From contig MTKS01000066.1 in NCBI GenBank assembly GCA_004028495.1, positions 1-7,582 on the forward strand: a DNA stretch of 7,582 bases, given 5' to 3'. Shown here piece by piece: positions 1 through 7,043 of the stretch (positions are counted from its first letter, which is position 1; the number at the start of each line of letters is the position of its first letter). Made by a program: the position numbers and the translations under genes. Below the pieces are notes generated by a model. The model was not told where the DNA came from and made no database searches. It was given only the letters and a program-made list of their open reading frames with translations. Origin of the DNA: Candidatus Electrothrix marina. GTDB lineage: Bacteria > Desulfobacterota > Desulfobulbia > Desulfobulbales > Desulfobulbaceae.

Positions 1-434
1 CGGTTATTGGTCACAGTCAACTCGTCTGTCCGTTGCTGAAGCTGCCTTCTCAGTTCAATATGTTCGGCTATTTCACGCTCCAGACGGGCATTCTTTTTTT
101 TCAGTTCCTCCTGCTGTTCCTGTATTTTGAGATCTGCATTGAGCAGCTTACGCTGGGTGGTATCGCTCACCTCGGCAAACCGGGCAAGTTGCTGCAGAAT
201 TGCCGTGTACTCCTCAGCCAGGGCGCAACCGTTTTCCCGCAGTATGTCCTGCGACAGGGAGGGATCAGAGAAGGACTCTCGCAGATTCTCCAGAAGACTG
301 TATTTGTCTTTATACGGTTCTTCAGGCTTATCCGGTTTCATTATTTTTTCAGAGGTGGTCTGGCTCAAGCAGAGGTGAACGGGTTCCGGCTCTTCTTCTG
401 TATCTCTTTCTCCTGTCCCGATAATTATTCCCAT
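1..434 (-). CDS. N-terminal part of a coiled-coil, probably signalling, protein (partial, runs off left edge)
   Basis: The minus strand is open from an ATG at 434 to the window edge, giving 144 residues with no stop; an in-frame TGA lies eight codons upstream of the ATG. The first ~30 residues are acidic and low in complexity. The middle (about 50-95) is helical and contains LAEEYTAILQQLARFAEVSD, and residues ~95-144 are a typical heptad-rich coiled coil (QEQQEELKKKNARLEREIAE). From family knowledge, a short 'EY..LL.Q..R...VSD..Q..L..A' helix followed by a coiled coil often precedes a cyclase, GGDEF, kinase or phosphatase output domain in delta-type bacteria. No output domain lies inside the window, so the function is open. 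Neither the ATG at 434 nor the alternative in-frame ATG at 341 (MKPDKPEEPY) has a clear Shine-Dalgarno, so the start is uncertain. The gene is downstream of, and co-directional with, the exoribonuclease gene. Confidence 0.72.
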   Translation of the reverse strand, partial: MGIIIGTGERDTEEEPEPVHLCLSQTTSEKIMKPDKPEEPYKDKYSLLENLRESFSDPSLSQDILRENGCALAEEYTAILQQLARFAEVSDTTQRKLLNADLKIQEQQEELKKKNARLEREIAEHIELRRQLQQRTDELTVTNN

Positions 435-463
435 TATTTCAACGTAAACATTTCAAAATGCAT

Positions 464-496
464 AAAAAAACCTTGAGGGCAAACCGCTGCCGCCCC
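464..496 (-). terminator. possible weak terminator between the exoribonuclease and the coiled-coil gene
   Basis: Read on the minus strand, GGGC (from 495) can pair with GCCC (ending at 477), and a run of seven T follows six bases later (470 to 464). The stem is only 4 bp and the U-tract is displaced, so this is a weak candidate. It lies in the right place, after the exoribonuclease stop and before the next start. Confidence 0.22.
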
Positions 497-545
497 AATA
501 AGATCAGCTACAACCGATCATCTTCTCTGTCCATGTGAATGTGAT

Positions 546-568
546 GAGCACCGTAATCGGTAAGGCTC
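546..568 (-). repeat. hairpin overlapping the stop codon of the exoribonuclease gene
   Basis: GAGC/GCTC and ACCG/CGGT form an 8-bp stem with a four-base loop and a three-base bulge. The stem includes two bases of the TGA stop at 567-569. No T-run follows on either strand, so this is not a standard intrinsic terminator. It could protect the mRNA 3' end or be chance. Confidence 0.3.
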
Positions 569-2576
569 ACCAATCCACCCGCAGGGTGTTATCCAGGGCA
601 TCGGCCTTACTGATGCGAACCTTGACCGTGTCACCGGGTTCCACAGGAAAAGAAGAATTGGCAGAAAGGTCGACATCAAACAGGCAATCCATCAAAAGCA
701 GGTTGACCCGCTTGGGACCGTGACTGACCACCAGGGCGGATACCCTTTTTCCGACCAAATCTTCCAAATAACGGAGAACCCAATAACGATGCCGCTGCTG
801 GCGCACCTTATTGGCTCGGCCCAGTTTCTGCTGAATCGTGCCAGCGAAATTCTTGCACATATCTGCGGAAAACAGCATGCCCCGCCCGTGGATCATGTGC
901 GAAATCTGGAGCTGCATGGCCGTATCGAGAAAACGACGGATGGGTGAGGTGATAGTGGTGTAGCAGTTCAGGCCCAGACCGGAATGGGATTTGGGATGAA
1001 CGGTCAGCTCGCCCCGTGCGAGAAAACGACGCTGGCAGGCAATATCCTGGAGACTGTTCTGTACCCCGGAGATCAGGCGTTTCCTGGGAGGCGGCTGGGA
1101 ACGAAACAGGCCCGGTGCCTCCTGGGCCGCAAGGTAGTCGGCAGCCACTCCGTTAGCCAGGATCATGCATTCCGAGACCAGGTTTCGGGACGGACTGTCA
1201 GAGGGGCTGAGATTAATAGAGACCTTGCCCTGATTATTGACATAGATATTGACATCCGGGAAGGAAAGAAGCAGGGCCCCGCGTTCAACCCGCTTCAGGC
1301 GCAGCTGCTGACGAACCCGGTTGAGCAGACTCAGATCCGGGTCGGTTTCCATCATTTTATCCGTCTCGGTGTAGCTGAGCTGCCGTTTCACCTGAATAAC
1401 ACTGGGGACAATTCTGCTGTTCCTGATCTCGCCTTCCGGCGAAACCTTGACCAGAAAACTGATTGCCGGGCGCACCCTGTCCTTGATCAGGCTGAACACG
1501 CCCTGAGAGAGTTCTCTGGGCATCATAGGAATCTGCCCTTCCGGAAAATAAAGGGAGGTGGCCCGCTCCATGCCTTCCAGAAACAGGGGATCTTTCGGAG
1601 TGAGAAAAGAGCTGACATCCGAGATATGAATGCCGACCAGAACATCGCCGTTCTCAAGTTCTTCCACATGCAGGGCATCGTCGTAATCACGGGTGGAAGC
1701 TCCGTCAATGGTAAAAATGTCCAGATCCCGGAAGTCTTTCCGCTTGGGATCTTTCAATAATTCTTCCGCAGCGGGTTCTTTGATGCTTTCCGCATGGGCC
1801 AGCAGTTCCGGGCTGAATTCCACGGGCTGTTCCGCCCGGAGCAGGGGGAGATTCTCATCGTTTCCCCAGACTCCGGCCCGAACCAACAGGCGGTAGGCCT
1901 GGTTGGGTTGATGCAGCTCAGCCTTTTTCAGGAGTTGACGGACCACATCAGCCTGATCCGCCTCGCTCTCGAACAGAACAAAATCGGCAATCCAACCGAG
2001 AATCCGCTTCTGATCCGGCCATTGCTCCGCAGTTACCTGCTCGCCCCGCATGATAGCCTGCAAATACGCAGCCCCGGTGGTGAGGATCGCCTCCTTTTCC
2101 TTTTCCTTCCGCCGCTGATGGCGCAGCTGTTCCACCTGTTCCGGGGTGTGAACATTAACCATCTCGTTTTTATATTTAAAGAAAAACCGATCCGTAAACA
2201 CGGCCCGAAGAAAGGCCGCCGACTGATCATCAGTTAAATTTTCACCAAAGGACAGCTCGGCAAGGAAGTCGGCCGGAAACACGGACTCTTCCTCTTCGCT
2301 GGCCAGCTCCCAGATTTCTTCCAGCGGGACAGCGTCGGTCAAATCCGCCCGTAGCGCGGCCATCTCTTTGAGCAGGGCAATACGATCTTCACGGCTGGTG
2401 TTGATCTGATGTTTTGTTTTGGAAACCGTGACCACGCGGGAGGCGGGCAGATTCATTTCCCGCCCGTTCTGATTAAGCAAGCGCAGTCGGTTATTGCTGT
2501 CCTGTAAAACAAGACCGCAGACAAAACGCCCGCTGTCAAGATATTCGATAATAGTTCCGGGAGGTGTCATTGTCAT
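567..2576 (-). CDS. RNase II/R-family 3'-5' exoribonuclease (RNB domain)
   Basis: A 669-residue protein predicted to degrade RNA processively from the 3' end in the cytoplasm. The N-terminus (about 8-50) looks like a small beta-barrel RNA-binding region ([19 protein letters not shown]), then a helical linker, then the RNB catalytic domain from about 280 to 560. Its signature [14 protein letters not shown] places Asp291, 297, 299 and 300 at exactly the spacing of E. coli RNase II Asp201/207/209/210, which bind the metal ions. The late motif TSPIRRF (543-549) supplies the catalytic Arg. A short C-terminal segment (about 606-669) reads as an S1-like barrel. The basic tail typical of RNase R is absent and the protein ends in LRVDW, so it fits the general RNB (VacB/RNase II-like) group better than classical RNase R; I do not assign rnb or rnr. 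The ATG at 2576 lacks a clear Shine-Dalgarno; ATG at 2570 is an alternative. Transcribed divergently from era. Confidence 0.95.
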   Translation of the reverse strand: MTMTPPGTIIEYLDSGRFVCGLVLQDSNNRLRLLNQNGREMNLPASRVVTVSKTKHQINTSREDRIALLKEMAALRADLTDAVPLEEIWELASEEEESVFPADFLAELSFGENLTDDQSAAFLRAVFTDRFFFKYKNEMVNVHTPEQVEQLRHQRRKEKEKEAILTTGAAYLQAIMRGEQVTAEQWPDQKRILGWIADFVLFESEADQADVVRQLLKKAELHQPNQAYRLLVRAGVWGNDENLPLLRAEQPVEFSPELLAHAESIKEPAAEELLKDPKRKDFRDLDIFTIDGASTRDYDDALHVEELENGDVLVGIHISDVSSFLTPKDPLFLEGMERATSLYFPEGQIPMMPRELSQGVFSLIKDRVRPAISFLVKVSPEGEIRNSRIVPSVIQVKRQLSYTETDKMMETDPDLSLLNRVRQQLRLKRVERGALLLSFPDVNIYVNNQGKVSINLSPSDSPSRNLVSECMILANGVAADYLAAQEAPGLFRSQPPPRKRLISGVQNSLQDIACQRRFLARGELTVHPKSHSGLGLNCYTTITSPIRRFLDTAMQLQISHMIHGRGMLFSADMCKNFAGTIQQKLGRANKVRQQRHRYWVLRYLEDLVGKRVSALVVSHGPKRVNLLLMDCLFDVDLSANSSFPVEPGDTVKVRISKADALDNTLRVDW

Positions 2577-2598
2577 AGATTAAAAGAAATATATAAGA

Positions 2599-2617
2599 CC
2601 GGCTTCCAGGCTGCCGG
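2599..2617 (-). repeat. hairpin in the predicted 5' leader of the exoribonuclease mRNA
   Basis: CCGGC and GCCGG arms pair around a nine-base loop. An overlapping alternative, CTTCC/GGAAG (2604-2608 with 2616-2620), would compete with it. On the minus strand the hairpin is followed by a pyrimidine-rich stretch leading to the ATG, which itself has no evident ribosome site. The position suggests a possible role in translation or mRNA stability, but this is inference. Confidence 0.3.
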
Positions 2618-2645
2618 AAGAGTTCGGGAGAAATATCAGATGACA

Positions 2646-2674
2646 ACAATATCAACCTGACTCCGGTCTGTCAA
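2646..2674 (-). promoter_or_regulatory. sigma-70-type promoter for the exoribonuclease gene
   Basis: On the minus strand a perfect -35 box TTGACA (2669-2674) is followed after exactly 17 bases by TATTGT (2646-2651), four of six matches to the -10 consensus. Transcription would start near 2639, leaving a leader of about 60 bases that contains the hairpin at 2599-2617. It is the best promoter match in this divergent intergenic region. Confidence 0.6.
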
Positions 2675-2820
2675 AGGAAGCCTGTATATTTTACATATTC
2701 CTTGAGCTCCGATCCCCTGCGGCAGAGATTCGATTCCTTTGAGTATACAGATAACACGATAAAGAGACAAAGGTTTTTCTGAATTAATTCTCTCGGAACC
2801 GAAAAAATGCAGGAAAGAAC

Positions 2821-2849
2821 TTGCATACCGGAAAACGCATAGGTACATT
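2821..2849 (+). promoter_or_regulatory. possible promoter for era
   Basis: TTGCAT (2821-2826), 17 bases, then TACATT (2844-2849), which matches four of six -10 positions; the -35 matches only TTG. A start near 2856 would give a ~55-base leader. An imperfect direct repeat (ATACCGG followed by AACGC) spans the spacer and the region just after the -10. The rest of the 2577-2910 gap holds nothing coding that I can support. Confidence 0.33.
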
Positions 2850-2910
2850 GGGGCGAAAATACCGGTTCGAAACGCCAGCCTGTTAATTATTGCCAAGGGA
2901 ACGCTCAACA

Positions 2911-3879
2911 ATGAATACCTCGCCTATGGAACAGCCCACCCCGAAAGAGCACCGCTCCGGTGTGGTTGCAGTTATCGGTCCGCCCAATGCCGGTAAATCC
3001 ACCCTGCTCAACAGGTATCTGGAACAAAAAATAGCCATTGTCACCCCCCTGCCCCAAACCACGCGCAATCGTATTCTGGGCATTGTGACCGGGACTGATT
3101 ACCAAATGATCATGCTGGACACCCCCGGCCTGCACAAGGCCAGGGAAATGATGAATCAAGAGATGGTGCGCATTGCCATGGACACCCTGACCGAGGCAGA
3201 TACGGTACTGTTTCTGGTTGATGCTCAGGATCTGCATACCTTGGCCGGAAATCCAAAGAAAGCGGAAAAACGATTTGCGGAATACAAAGACTATTTCAGC
3301 AAAATATCATGCCCGGCAATATTGGCCTTAAACAAGGTGGATCTGCTGGCCAAAGAACAGCTGCTTCCCATGATGGAACGGTTCACCTCGCTGCACCCAT
3401 TTCATGCAGCGGTGCCCGTATCCGCCTTGGAAGGGGACGGGACAGACATCCTCCTGCAGACCCTGGTGGAGCATCTGCCGACAGGACCGCAGTATTATCC
3501 GGACGATGTCCCCACCGATGCCACAGAGCGTTTTATCGTGGCCGAGCTGATCAGGGAAAAAATCTTTTTACGCACCCGTCAGGAGATCCCCTATTCCACA
3601 GCCGTGCTTATTGATTCGTTCAAAGAACATCCGGCAGGCGGACCGGTGGTCATTCACGCCACTATCCTGGTTGAGCGCGGTTCACAAAAAGGGATTATTA
3701 TCGGCAAGCAAGGCAAGATGTTAGGCGAAATTCGCAAGGCGGCGATCAAAGAGATCGAAAAGCTGCTCTGCTGCAAGGTGCAGCTCAAGCTCTGGATCAA
3801 GGTCAAAAAGAAATGGACCGGTAATGAACAGATTCTCCGGGAGCTGGGTATGCAGGCCGGGTATGCAGGCAGCCTGTGA
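2911..3879 (+). CDS. era: GTPase Era
   Basis: A 322-residue GTPase that binds the 3' end of 16S rRNA and aids 30S subunit assembly. The GTPase domain has G1 GPPNAGKST (23-31), a G2 threonine in PQTTRNRILGI (~48-58), G3 DTPGLH (70-75), G4 NKVD (141-144) and G5 SAL (171-173). The C-terminal KH domain has the RNA-binding GxxG as IIGKQGKM (263-270) and the Era-typical LKLWIKVKKKW. The length is a little above the family's usual ~300 owing to a polar N-terminal extension. The chosen ATG has AAGGGA (2895-2900) ten bases upstream; an in-frame TTG at 2890 would add seven residues but has less support. Many bacteria keep era with rnc or recO, but here it stands alone, diverging from an RNB exoribonuclease and converging on cvpA. 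The G1 motif with Pro and Ala instead of the common GRPNVGKST keeps the P-loop lysine and serine, so it should be active. Confidence 0.97.
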   Translation: MNTSPMEQPTPKEHRSGVVAVIGPPNAGKSTLLNRYLEQKIAIVTPLPQTTRNRILGIVTGTDYQMIMLDTPGLHKAREMMNQEMVRIAMDTLTEADTVLFLVDAQDLHTLAGNPKKAEKRFAEYKDYFSKISCPAILALNKVDLLAKEQLLPMMERFTSLHPFHAAVPVSALEGDGTDILLQTLVEHLPTGPQYYPDDVPTDATERFIVAELIREKIFLRTRQEIPYSTAVLIDSFKEHPAGGPVVIHATILVERGSQKGIIIGKQGKMLGEIRKAAIKEIEKLLCCKVQLKLWIKVKKKWTGNEQILRELGMQAGYAGSL

Positions 3880-3894
3880 AGTAAACCGACAGGC
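3872..3894. terminator. possible shared terminator between convergent era and cvpA
   Basis: GCCTGT (3872-3877) and ACAGGC (3889-3894) form a 6-bp stem with an 11-base loop in the junction of the two convergent genes, overlapping the era stop codon. The downstream tract is only AGACTTT on the plus strand and there is no T-run on the minus strand, so it would be a weak bidirectional terminator. Confidence 0.35.
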
Positions 3895-3900
3895 AGACTT

Positions 3901-4461
3901 TCAGATCAGCACAATAATAACAAAGGTAAAGACCACCGCCACCACAAAATAAATAATCGGCACTTCCAGCCACATCGGCGGCAGCCACTGGAGGAGTTTT
4001 AATGCCGCGTCCCCTGCCCGGGTTCCCTCTACAGGCGCTGTCAGGATATAGTCCGGCACAGGGTATTTTGCCAAATCAAGAAAAAACCAGATCGTTCCCA
4101 CCAGGAGATAGCCGTTGCCGGCACCCAGTATCCCGCCCAGCATCATATCCTGTAACCAATGCCGTGCCGCGCTCTTGCTGTCCCGAGCCAAATTTTTATT
4201 CACCTTCTGGGCATTGGGCGTATGGTATCCGAAAAGAGCAAACAGAATCATGACCAAGGAGGCTGCATAGAACTGCGTCGAGCCCCCCATAGCCCCCCAC
4301 AGCTTTTTCACCGGCCCGATATGGGTCAGCGACACCTGCATGATAAACAAGGCCAGAACGAGGCTGAACGTGACAAGCATCTCTTTTGCCCAACCGCGCA
4401 TTGCACCGATAATCCCGAACAGCACGACAAGTGTCCAAAAGAAAAAGCTGATTGTAATCAT
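3901..4461 (-). CDS. CvpA-family inner-membrane protein
   Basis: A 186-residue, very hydrophobic protein with about five membrane segments (roughly 3-20, 26-43, 62-79, 108-130 and 164-186). The N-terminus, FGIIGAMRGWAKEMLVTFSLVLALFI, follows the CvpA pattern: a first helix, a G..RG(W/F).(K/R)E turn, then a second helix. A glycine-rich helix (LGGILGAGNGYLLVGTIWFFL) matches the later conserved G..G....L of the family. CvpA proteins are known from colicin V production and envelope-stress tolerance in enterobacteria; the molecular activity is unclear, so only the family is assigned. The ATG at 4461 has AGGG at 4470-4473, eight bases upstream. A GTG at 4521 would add a polar 20-residue tail but would lie only ~13 bases after the predicted transcript start. 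Downstream of ppk2, with its own promoter between, and converging on era with a 21-base gap. Confidence 0.82.
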   Translation of the reverse strand: MITISFFFWTLVVLFGIIGAMRGWAKEMLVTFSLVLALFIMQVSLTHIGPVKKLWGAMGGSTQFYAASLVMILFALFGYHTPNAQKVNKNLARDSKSAARHWLQDMMLGGILGAGNGYLLVGTIWFFLDLAKYPVPDYILTAPVEGTRAGDAALKLLQWLPPMWLEVPIIYFVVAVVFTFVIIVLI

Positions 4462-4531
4462 TGGATCTACCCTGGGTTGGTCCGTATTACTTGTTCCGTA
4501 TTGTTTTTCCTGCCGACGCACTCCCGCTGCA

Positions 4532-4555
4532 ACTGCTCTGATTGTACAGAGCAGT
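4532..4555. repeat. perfect 9-bp palindrome with six-base loop, possible operator
   Basis: ACTGCTCTG (4532-4540) and CAGAGCAGT (4547-4555) are exact reverse complements around ATTGTA. On the minus strand that loop reads TACAAT, the predicted -10 box of the cvpA promoter. It could bind a dimeric repressor at the promoter or act as a hairpin behind ppk2, but no T-run follows, which argues against a simple terminator. Confidence 0.6.
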
Positions 4556-4570
4556 CCTCGTCCTTGTCAA
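4541..4570 (-). promoter_or_regulatory. strong sigma-70-type promoter for cvpA
   Basis: Minus-strand TTGACA (4565-4570, perfect) and TACAAT (4541-4546, five of six) with an 18-base spacer. The predicted start near 4534 gives a leader of about 70 bases before the ATG at 4461. The palindrome 4532-4555 covers the -10 box and the likely start site, suggesting repression. Confidence 0.65.
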
Positions 4571-4580
4571 GTAAGCAGTC

Positions 4581-5495
4581 CTATCCCCTGAGCTGTTTGG
4601 GCTGTAAAAGATTCCTTTCCATATGCTTGATCTCGTCAATACCGGAAATCACAATTTCCGGATCCGGGGTGAATTTCTCAGGTTCCACCTTCTCTTCGTA
4701 TTCAATATTGGAGAGAATATGCTTCATGCAGTTGATTCTCGCCTTTTTCTTGTTATCAGACCGGATAATTGTCCACGGAGTGAGGGTGCGGTTGGACTCG
4801 TTGAGCATCTGGAATTTTTTGACGCTGTATTTATCCCAGAATTCCTGAGCCAGTTTGTCCACAGGCGATAGCTTGTACTGCTTCAGGAGGTCATGCTTTC
4901 GGGACTCAAAGCGGCGGGACTGCTCATCCTTGGAAACAGAGAAATAAAATTTAAACAGCTTGATACCGTCCTTGACCAACATCTCTTCAAAAAGGGGCAC
5001 GTCCTTAAGAAAACGTTTATGCTGCTCGTCCGTGCAAAAGGACATAACCGGCTCCACCATTGCCCGATTATACCAGGAGCGGTCAAAAAGAACCAGTTCG
5101 CCCGCTGCCGGAAGATGCGGGGCATAGCGCTGAAAATACCACTGAGTTGTCTCGGTATCACTGGGTTTTGACAGGGCCACCACTCGTGTATTACGGGGAT
5201 TGAGAAAGGCGGTGATCCGCTTAATGGTCCCGCCCTTGCCTGCGGCATCTCGTCCCTCAAAGATGGCAAGCACCCGCATGCCGGTGGCTTTCATGTGCTT
5301 TTGCAGCTTCATGAGTTCGATCTGCATACTTTTCAGCTCGATTTCGTAATCCAGGGTGGCCTTTTTAATCCATACGGCACAGCGATCTTTTGCCTCTTTT
5401 TTGTTCATGTTCTTCATCGCTGTTCCTTCAAGAAGTTTTACCTTGATCGGACAATCTTTCTGTTTGTCTGTTTTTTTTTCTTTTCCGTTCGTCAT
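4581..5495 (-). CDS. ppk2: polyphosphate kinase 2 (PPK2, class I type)
   Basis: A 304-residue P-loop kinase that transfers phosphate between polyphosphate and nucleotides, by family mainly making nucleoside triphosphates from diphosphates, in the cytoplasm. Key motifs are Walker A FEGRDAAGKGG (79-89) with the catalytic-type Asp83 and Lys87, Walker B LFDRSWYNRA (136-145), and the lid-module arginines RRFESR (194-199). The helix before Walker A (IELKSMQIELMKLQKHM) and the single domain fit class I. Start at 5495 has AAGGAA about seven bases upstream; a second in-frame ATG at 5417 (278 residues) has an equally good AAGGAA only five bases upstream, so two products are possible. The lysine-rich first 26 residues are not part of the family core and include a nine-A coding run. 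The gene stands alone between the reductase and cvpA, all on the same strand. Confidence 0.95.
   Translation of the reverse strand: MTNGKEKKTDKQKDCPIKVKLLEGTAMKNMNKKEAKDRCAVWIKKATLDYEIELKSMQIELMKLQKHMKATGMRVLAIFEGRDAAGKGGTIKRITAFLNPRNTRVVALSKPSDTETTQWYFQRYAPHLPAAGELVLFDRSWYNRAMVEPVMSFCTDEQHKRFLKDVPLFEEMLVKDGIKLFKFYFSVSKDEQSRRFESRKHDLLKQYKLSPVDKLAQEFWDKYSVKKFQMLNESNRTLTPWTIIRSDNKKKARINCMKHILSNIEYEEKVEPEKFTPDPEIVISGIDEIKHMERNLLQPKQLRG
5415..5428 (-). promoter_or_regulatory. internal ribosome-binding site and second start in ppk2
   Basis: Within the ppk2 frame, AAGGAA (5423-5428, minus) stands five bases before ATG 5415-5417 (MKNMNKKEAK). Spacing and match are at least as good as for the upstream start, so the family core may be made from here alone or in addition to the longer form. 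Confidence 0.45.
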
Positions 5496-5576
5496 GATAT
5501 ATTTCCTTGTAGATTATGGACTCCATCGCTTGCTCTTTTTATTTCGTATCAATGCGCCCGGAGTCTTGATGATTAC

Positions 5577-5587
5577 GCTCAGTGAGC
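5577..5587. repeat. short palindrome upstream of ppk2
   Basis: GCTCA and TGAGC flank a single central base, about 80 bases before the ppk2 start, in the 220-base gap to the reductase gene. A further inverted repeat, GCTGT/ACAGC, lies at 5678-5688 just after the reductase stop. I found no convincing -35/-10 pair here, so ppk2 may be read from upstream or use a weak promoter. Either repeat could be chance. Confidence 0.25.
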
Positions 5588-5716
5588 AGAACTGCATAAT
5601 TTCTTCTACTGTAAGGAGACATACCATATTTATAGTAAAATGGGAACGACTCCTGTCCTTACTCGGCCATTCTCCAGGCTGTTACAGCAAAATTGCAGCA
5701 AACCACCACCGAAAAG

Positions 5717-6721
5717 CTATCTCTGCTCCTGCCGTAACCACGCGATCAAGCGTTCCATCCCGACCTCTGTGGACACCTTTTCCCGGTAGCCCAACAGTGT
5801 CTCCGCCTTTTTCTTACTGAACCAATGAGACATGGCCAGCTGTTCAGCCAAAAAACGGGTCATCTGAGGTTCCTGATTGGCCCCTAAGAGCCCGTATCCC
5901 ATTTCCAACAGCCAACCAACCGTCTTTGCCGTTCCTAAACCGACCTGAGACGTGACCAGGGGTACCTCCATTTCGGCAAAAAGATCGTTAATCCACGACC
6001 AGAGCTGCACCGGTTCCTGCTGACCGATAAAAAAAGCGTGGCCGGCTGCTGTCCCTTCACCCGCCAAATTTTCCGCTGCCAGCAGATGGGCATGCACCAC
6101 ATTATCAATATAGGCGATATCCACCTGATTCTTTCCATCCCCGACAATGCGCAAGCTCTGCTCCCGGCCACGGGCCATGAGCCGGGGAATAAGATTGGTA
6201 TCACCCGGCCCCCAAACAAGATGAGGGCGAATGGCTGCAGTTCGCAGCTCCTCAGAATTATTTCGCAGCACATGCTGTTCTGCCAGAATCTTGGTAATAG
6301 CATAGGCACAGAGGGGCTTGGAAGAATACGGCAGCGACTCATCTGCTCCTTCCAGGTCATGACCGTCAAAAACCACAGACGGCGTTGAGGTATAAACCAG
6401 GTTCCCTATCCCCAACTTCTGGCAAGCCGCCAGCACGTTCAAGGTACCCAGGACGTTAATGGAGTAATACTCGTGGAAAGATCCCCAAATTCCAGCCTTG
6501 GCTGCAACATGAAAGACTGTGTCGCAACCAGCTGCGGCCCGTTGCACAGTCTCCAAATTTCGGATATCCCCTTGTAGAGAAATCGCCCCGGCTGCTTCAG
6601 CAGCAGGGTACCGATGCCTGCCCAAGACCCGGACCGCCCTGCCCTGCCGACAGAGCTCCTGCACCAGGGCAAGCCCAATGAATCCACCGCCGCCGGTGAC
6701 CAACACGTTATTATTTTTCAT
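5717..6721 (-). CDS. NAD(P)-dependent reductase of the OleD / 3-beta-hydroxysteroid dehydrogenase type (extended SDR)
   Basis: A 334-residue extended short-chain dehydrogenase. The N-terminal Rossmann fold starts at once with NVLVTGGGGFIG (5-16), followed by GDI (51-53, the base-binding acidic turn), HVAAKAGIWG (71-80), YTSTPSVVFDG (110-120) and the catalytic YAITK with Tyr140 and Lys144. Then come RPHLVWGPGD (165-174), the substrate-side IVGDGKNQVDIAYIDN (192-207) and EPQMTRFLAEQLAMSHWF. As I recall the family, KAG.WG, PSVVFDG, RPH..WGPGD and MTRF....A..HWF recur in OleD, the 2-alkyl-3-oxoalkanoate reductase of long-chain olefin synthesis, and in related sterol-type dehydrogenases. No OleA, OleB or OleC is in the window, so the substrate is unproven. 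The frame is open upstream to an ATG at 6865, adding 48 residues, but the Rossmann fold and the AGGG at 6726-6729 favour ATG 6721, and the predicted promoter lies at 6859-6887. Confidence 0.88.
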   Translation of the reverse strand: MKNNNVLVTGGGGFIGLALVQELCRQGRAVRVLGRHRYPAAEAAGAISLQGDIRNLETVQRAAAGCDTVFHVAAKAGIWGSFHEYYSINVLGTLNVLAACQKLGIGNLVYTSTPSVVFDGHDLEGADESLPYSSKPLCAYAITKILAEQHVLRNNSEELRTAAIRPHLVWGPGDTNLIPRLMARGREQSLRIVGDGKNQVDIAYIDNVVHAHLLAAENLAGEGTAAGHAFFIGQQEPVQLWSWINDLFAEMEVPLVTSQVGLGTAKTVGWLLEMGYGLLGANQEPQMTRFLAEQLAMSHWFSKKKAETLLGYREKVSTEVGMERLIAWLRQEQR

Positions 6722-6858
6722 CACACCCTGATGATCAGCAGTATTAACCGGGTAACGCTGTCCCGAAACAGTTCTTTCCCCTTTTTCCTCATCTCGCCAA
6801 TACAAGAAAACCGGAAAAAAGATCAGGCACAGACAGCCTCTTGAAATGCGAATATCAT

Positions 6859-6887
6859 ATTCCATTTACAAACAAAATGCATGTCAA
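6859..6887 (-). promoter_or_regulatory. probable promoter of the OleD-like reductase gene
   Basis: Minus-strand TTGACA (6882-6887) is a perfect -35 box; 17 bases on is TGGAAT (6859-6864), a modest -10 with four of six matches. The start would be near 6852, giving a leader of about 130 bases. An A/T-rich tract at about 6911-6936 lies 25-50 bases upstream of the -35 and could stimulate the promoter. Confidence 0.4.
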
Positions 6888-6891
6888 AGTT

Positions 6892-6904
6892 CCTGCATTG
6901 CAGG
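6892..6904. repeat. 13-base perfect palindrome beside the reductase promoter
   Basis: CCTGCA and TGCAGG flank one central base. The site lies four bases upstream of the -35 box of the reductase promoter, a position typical of an activator site. Confidence 0.4.
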
Positions 6905-6960
6905 CCGCTCTTGATCTTTTTTTGAAAAAATTAATAAACTTCCAGCCTGTTGATATATCG

Positions 6961-7014
6961 TGCCTGACGCCCTGCAACTCGTTTCATGAGCTTTGATGAT
7001 GAAGGGTGTTGGCA
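6961..7014 (+). ncRNA. possible structured RNA element (12-bp stem, plus strand)
   Basis: Bases 6961-6964 plus 6966-6973 can pair with 7003-7014, leaving T6965 bulged: 12 pairs of which two are G:U. Those two would be A:C mismatches on the minus strand, so the fold favours a plus-strand RNA. Inside, AACTC (6976-6980) can pair with GAG(C)TT (6988-6993). No clear plus-strand promoter is visible upstream; the best -10-like string is TATATC at 6954-6959, which is too close to the stem. I do not recognise a known riboswitch or RNA family. Confidence 0.27.
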
Positions 7015-7043
7015 AAAATTATTCGTGCTGTTCGAGGCATGCT

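Noticed and set aside
984..1760. 258-codon plus-strand reading frame
   Set aside because: It lies wholly antisense to the exoribonuclease catalytic domain, has no recognisable domain or ribosome site, and its composition mirrors the real gene.
2890..2910. TTG start for era giving seven more residues
   Set aside because: The ATG at 2911 has AAGGGA at workable spacing; that sequence would be inside the coding region if TTG were used.
2636..2911. 91-codon minus-strand frame in the divergent gap
   Set aside because: It begins inside era and covers the predicted promoters; the sequence is not protein-like.
4159..4848. 229-codon plus-strand reading frame across cvpA and ppk2
   Set aside because: It is antisense to two well-supported genes and to the promoter between them, and its translation has no domain-like pattern.
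5356..5820. 154-codon plus-strand frame spanning the ppk2 start, the gap and the end of the reductase gene
   Set aside because: Hydrophobic stretches come from antisense of the lysine-rich ppk2 start; there is no conserved motif.
6722..6865. 48-residue N-terminal extension of the reductase
   Set aside because: The Rossmann fold normally begins at the protein start, ATG 6721 has an AGGG, and the predicted transcript starts downstream of ATG 6865.
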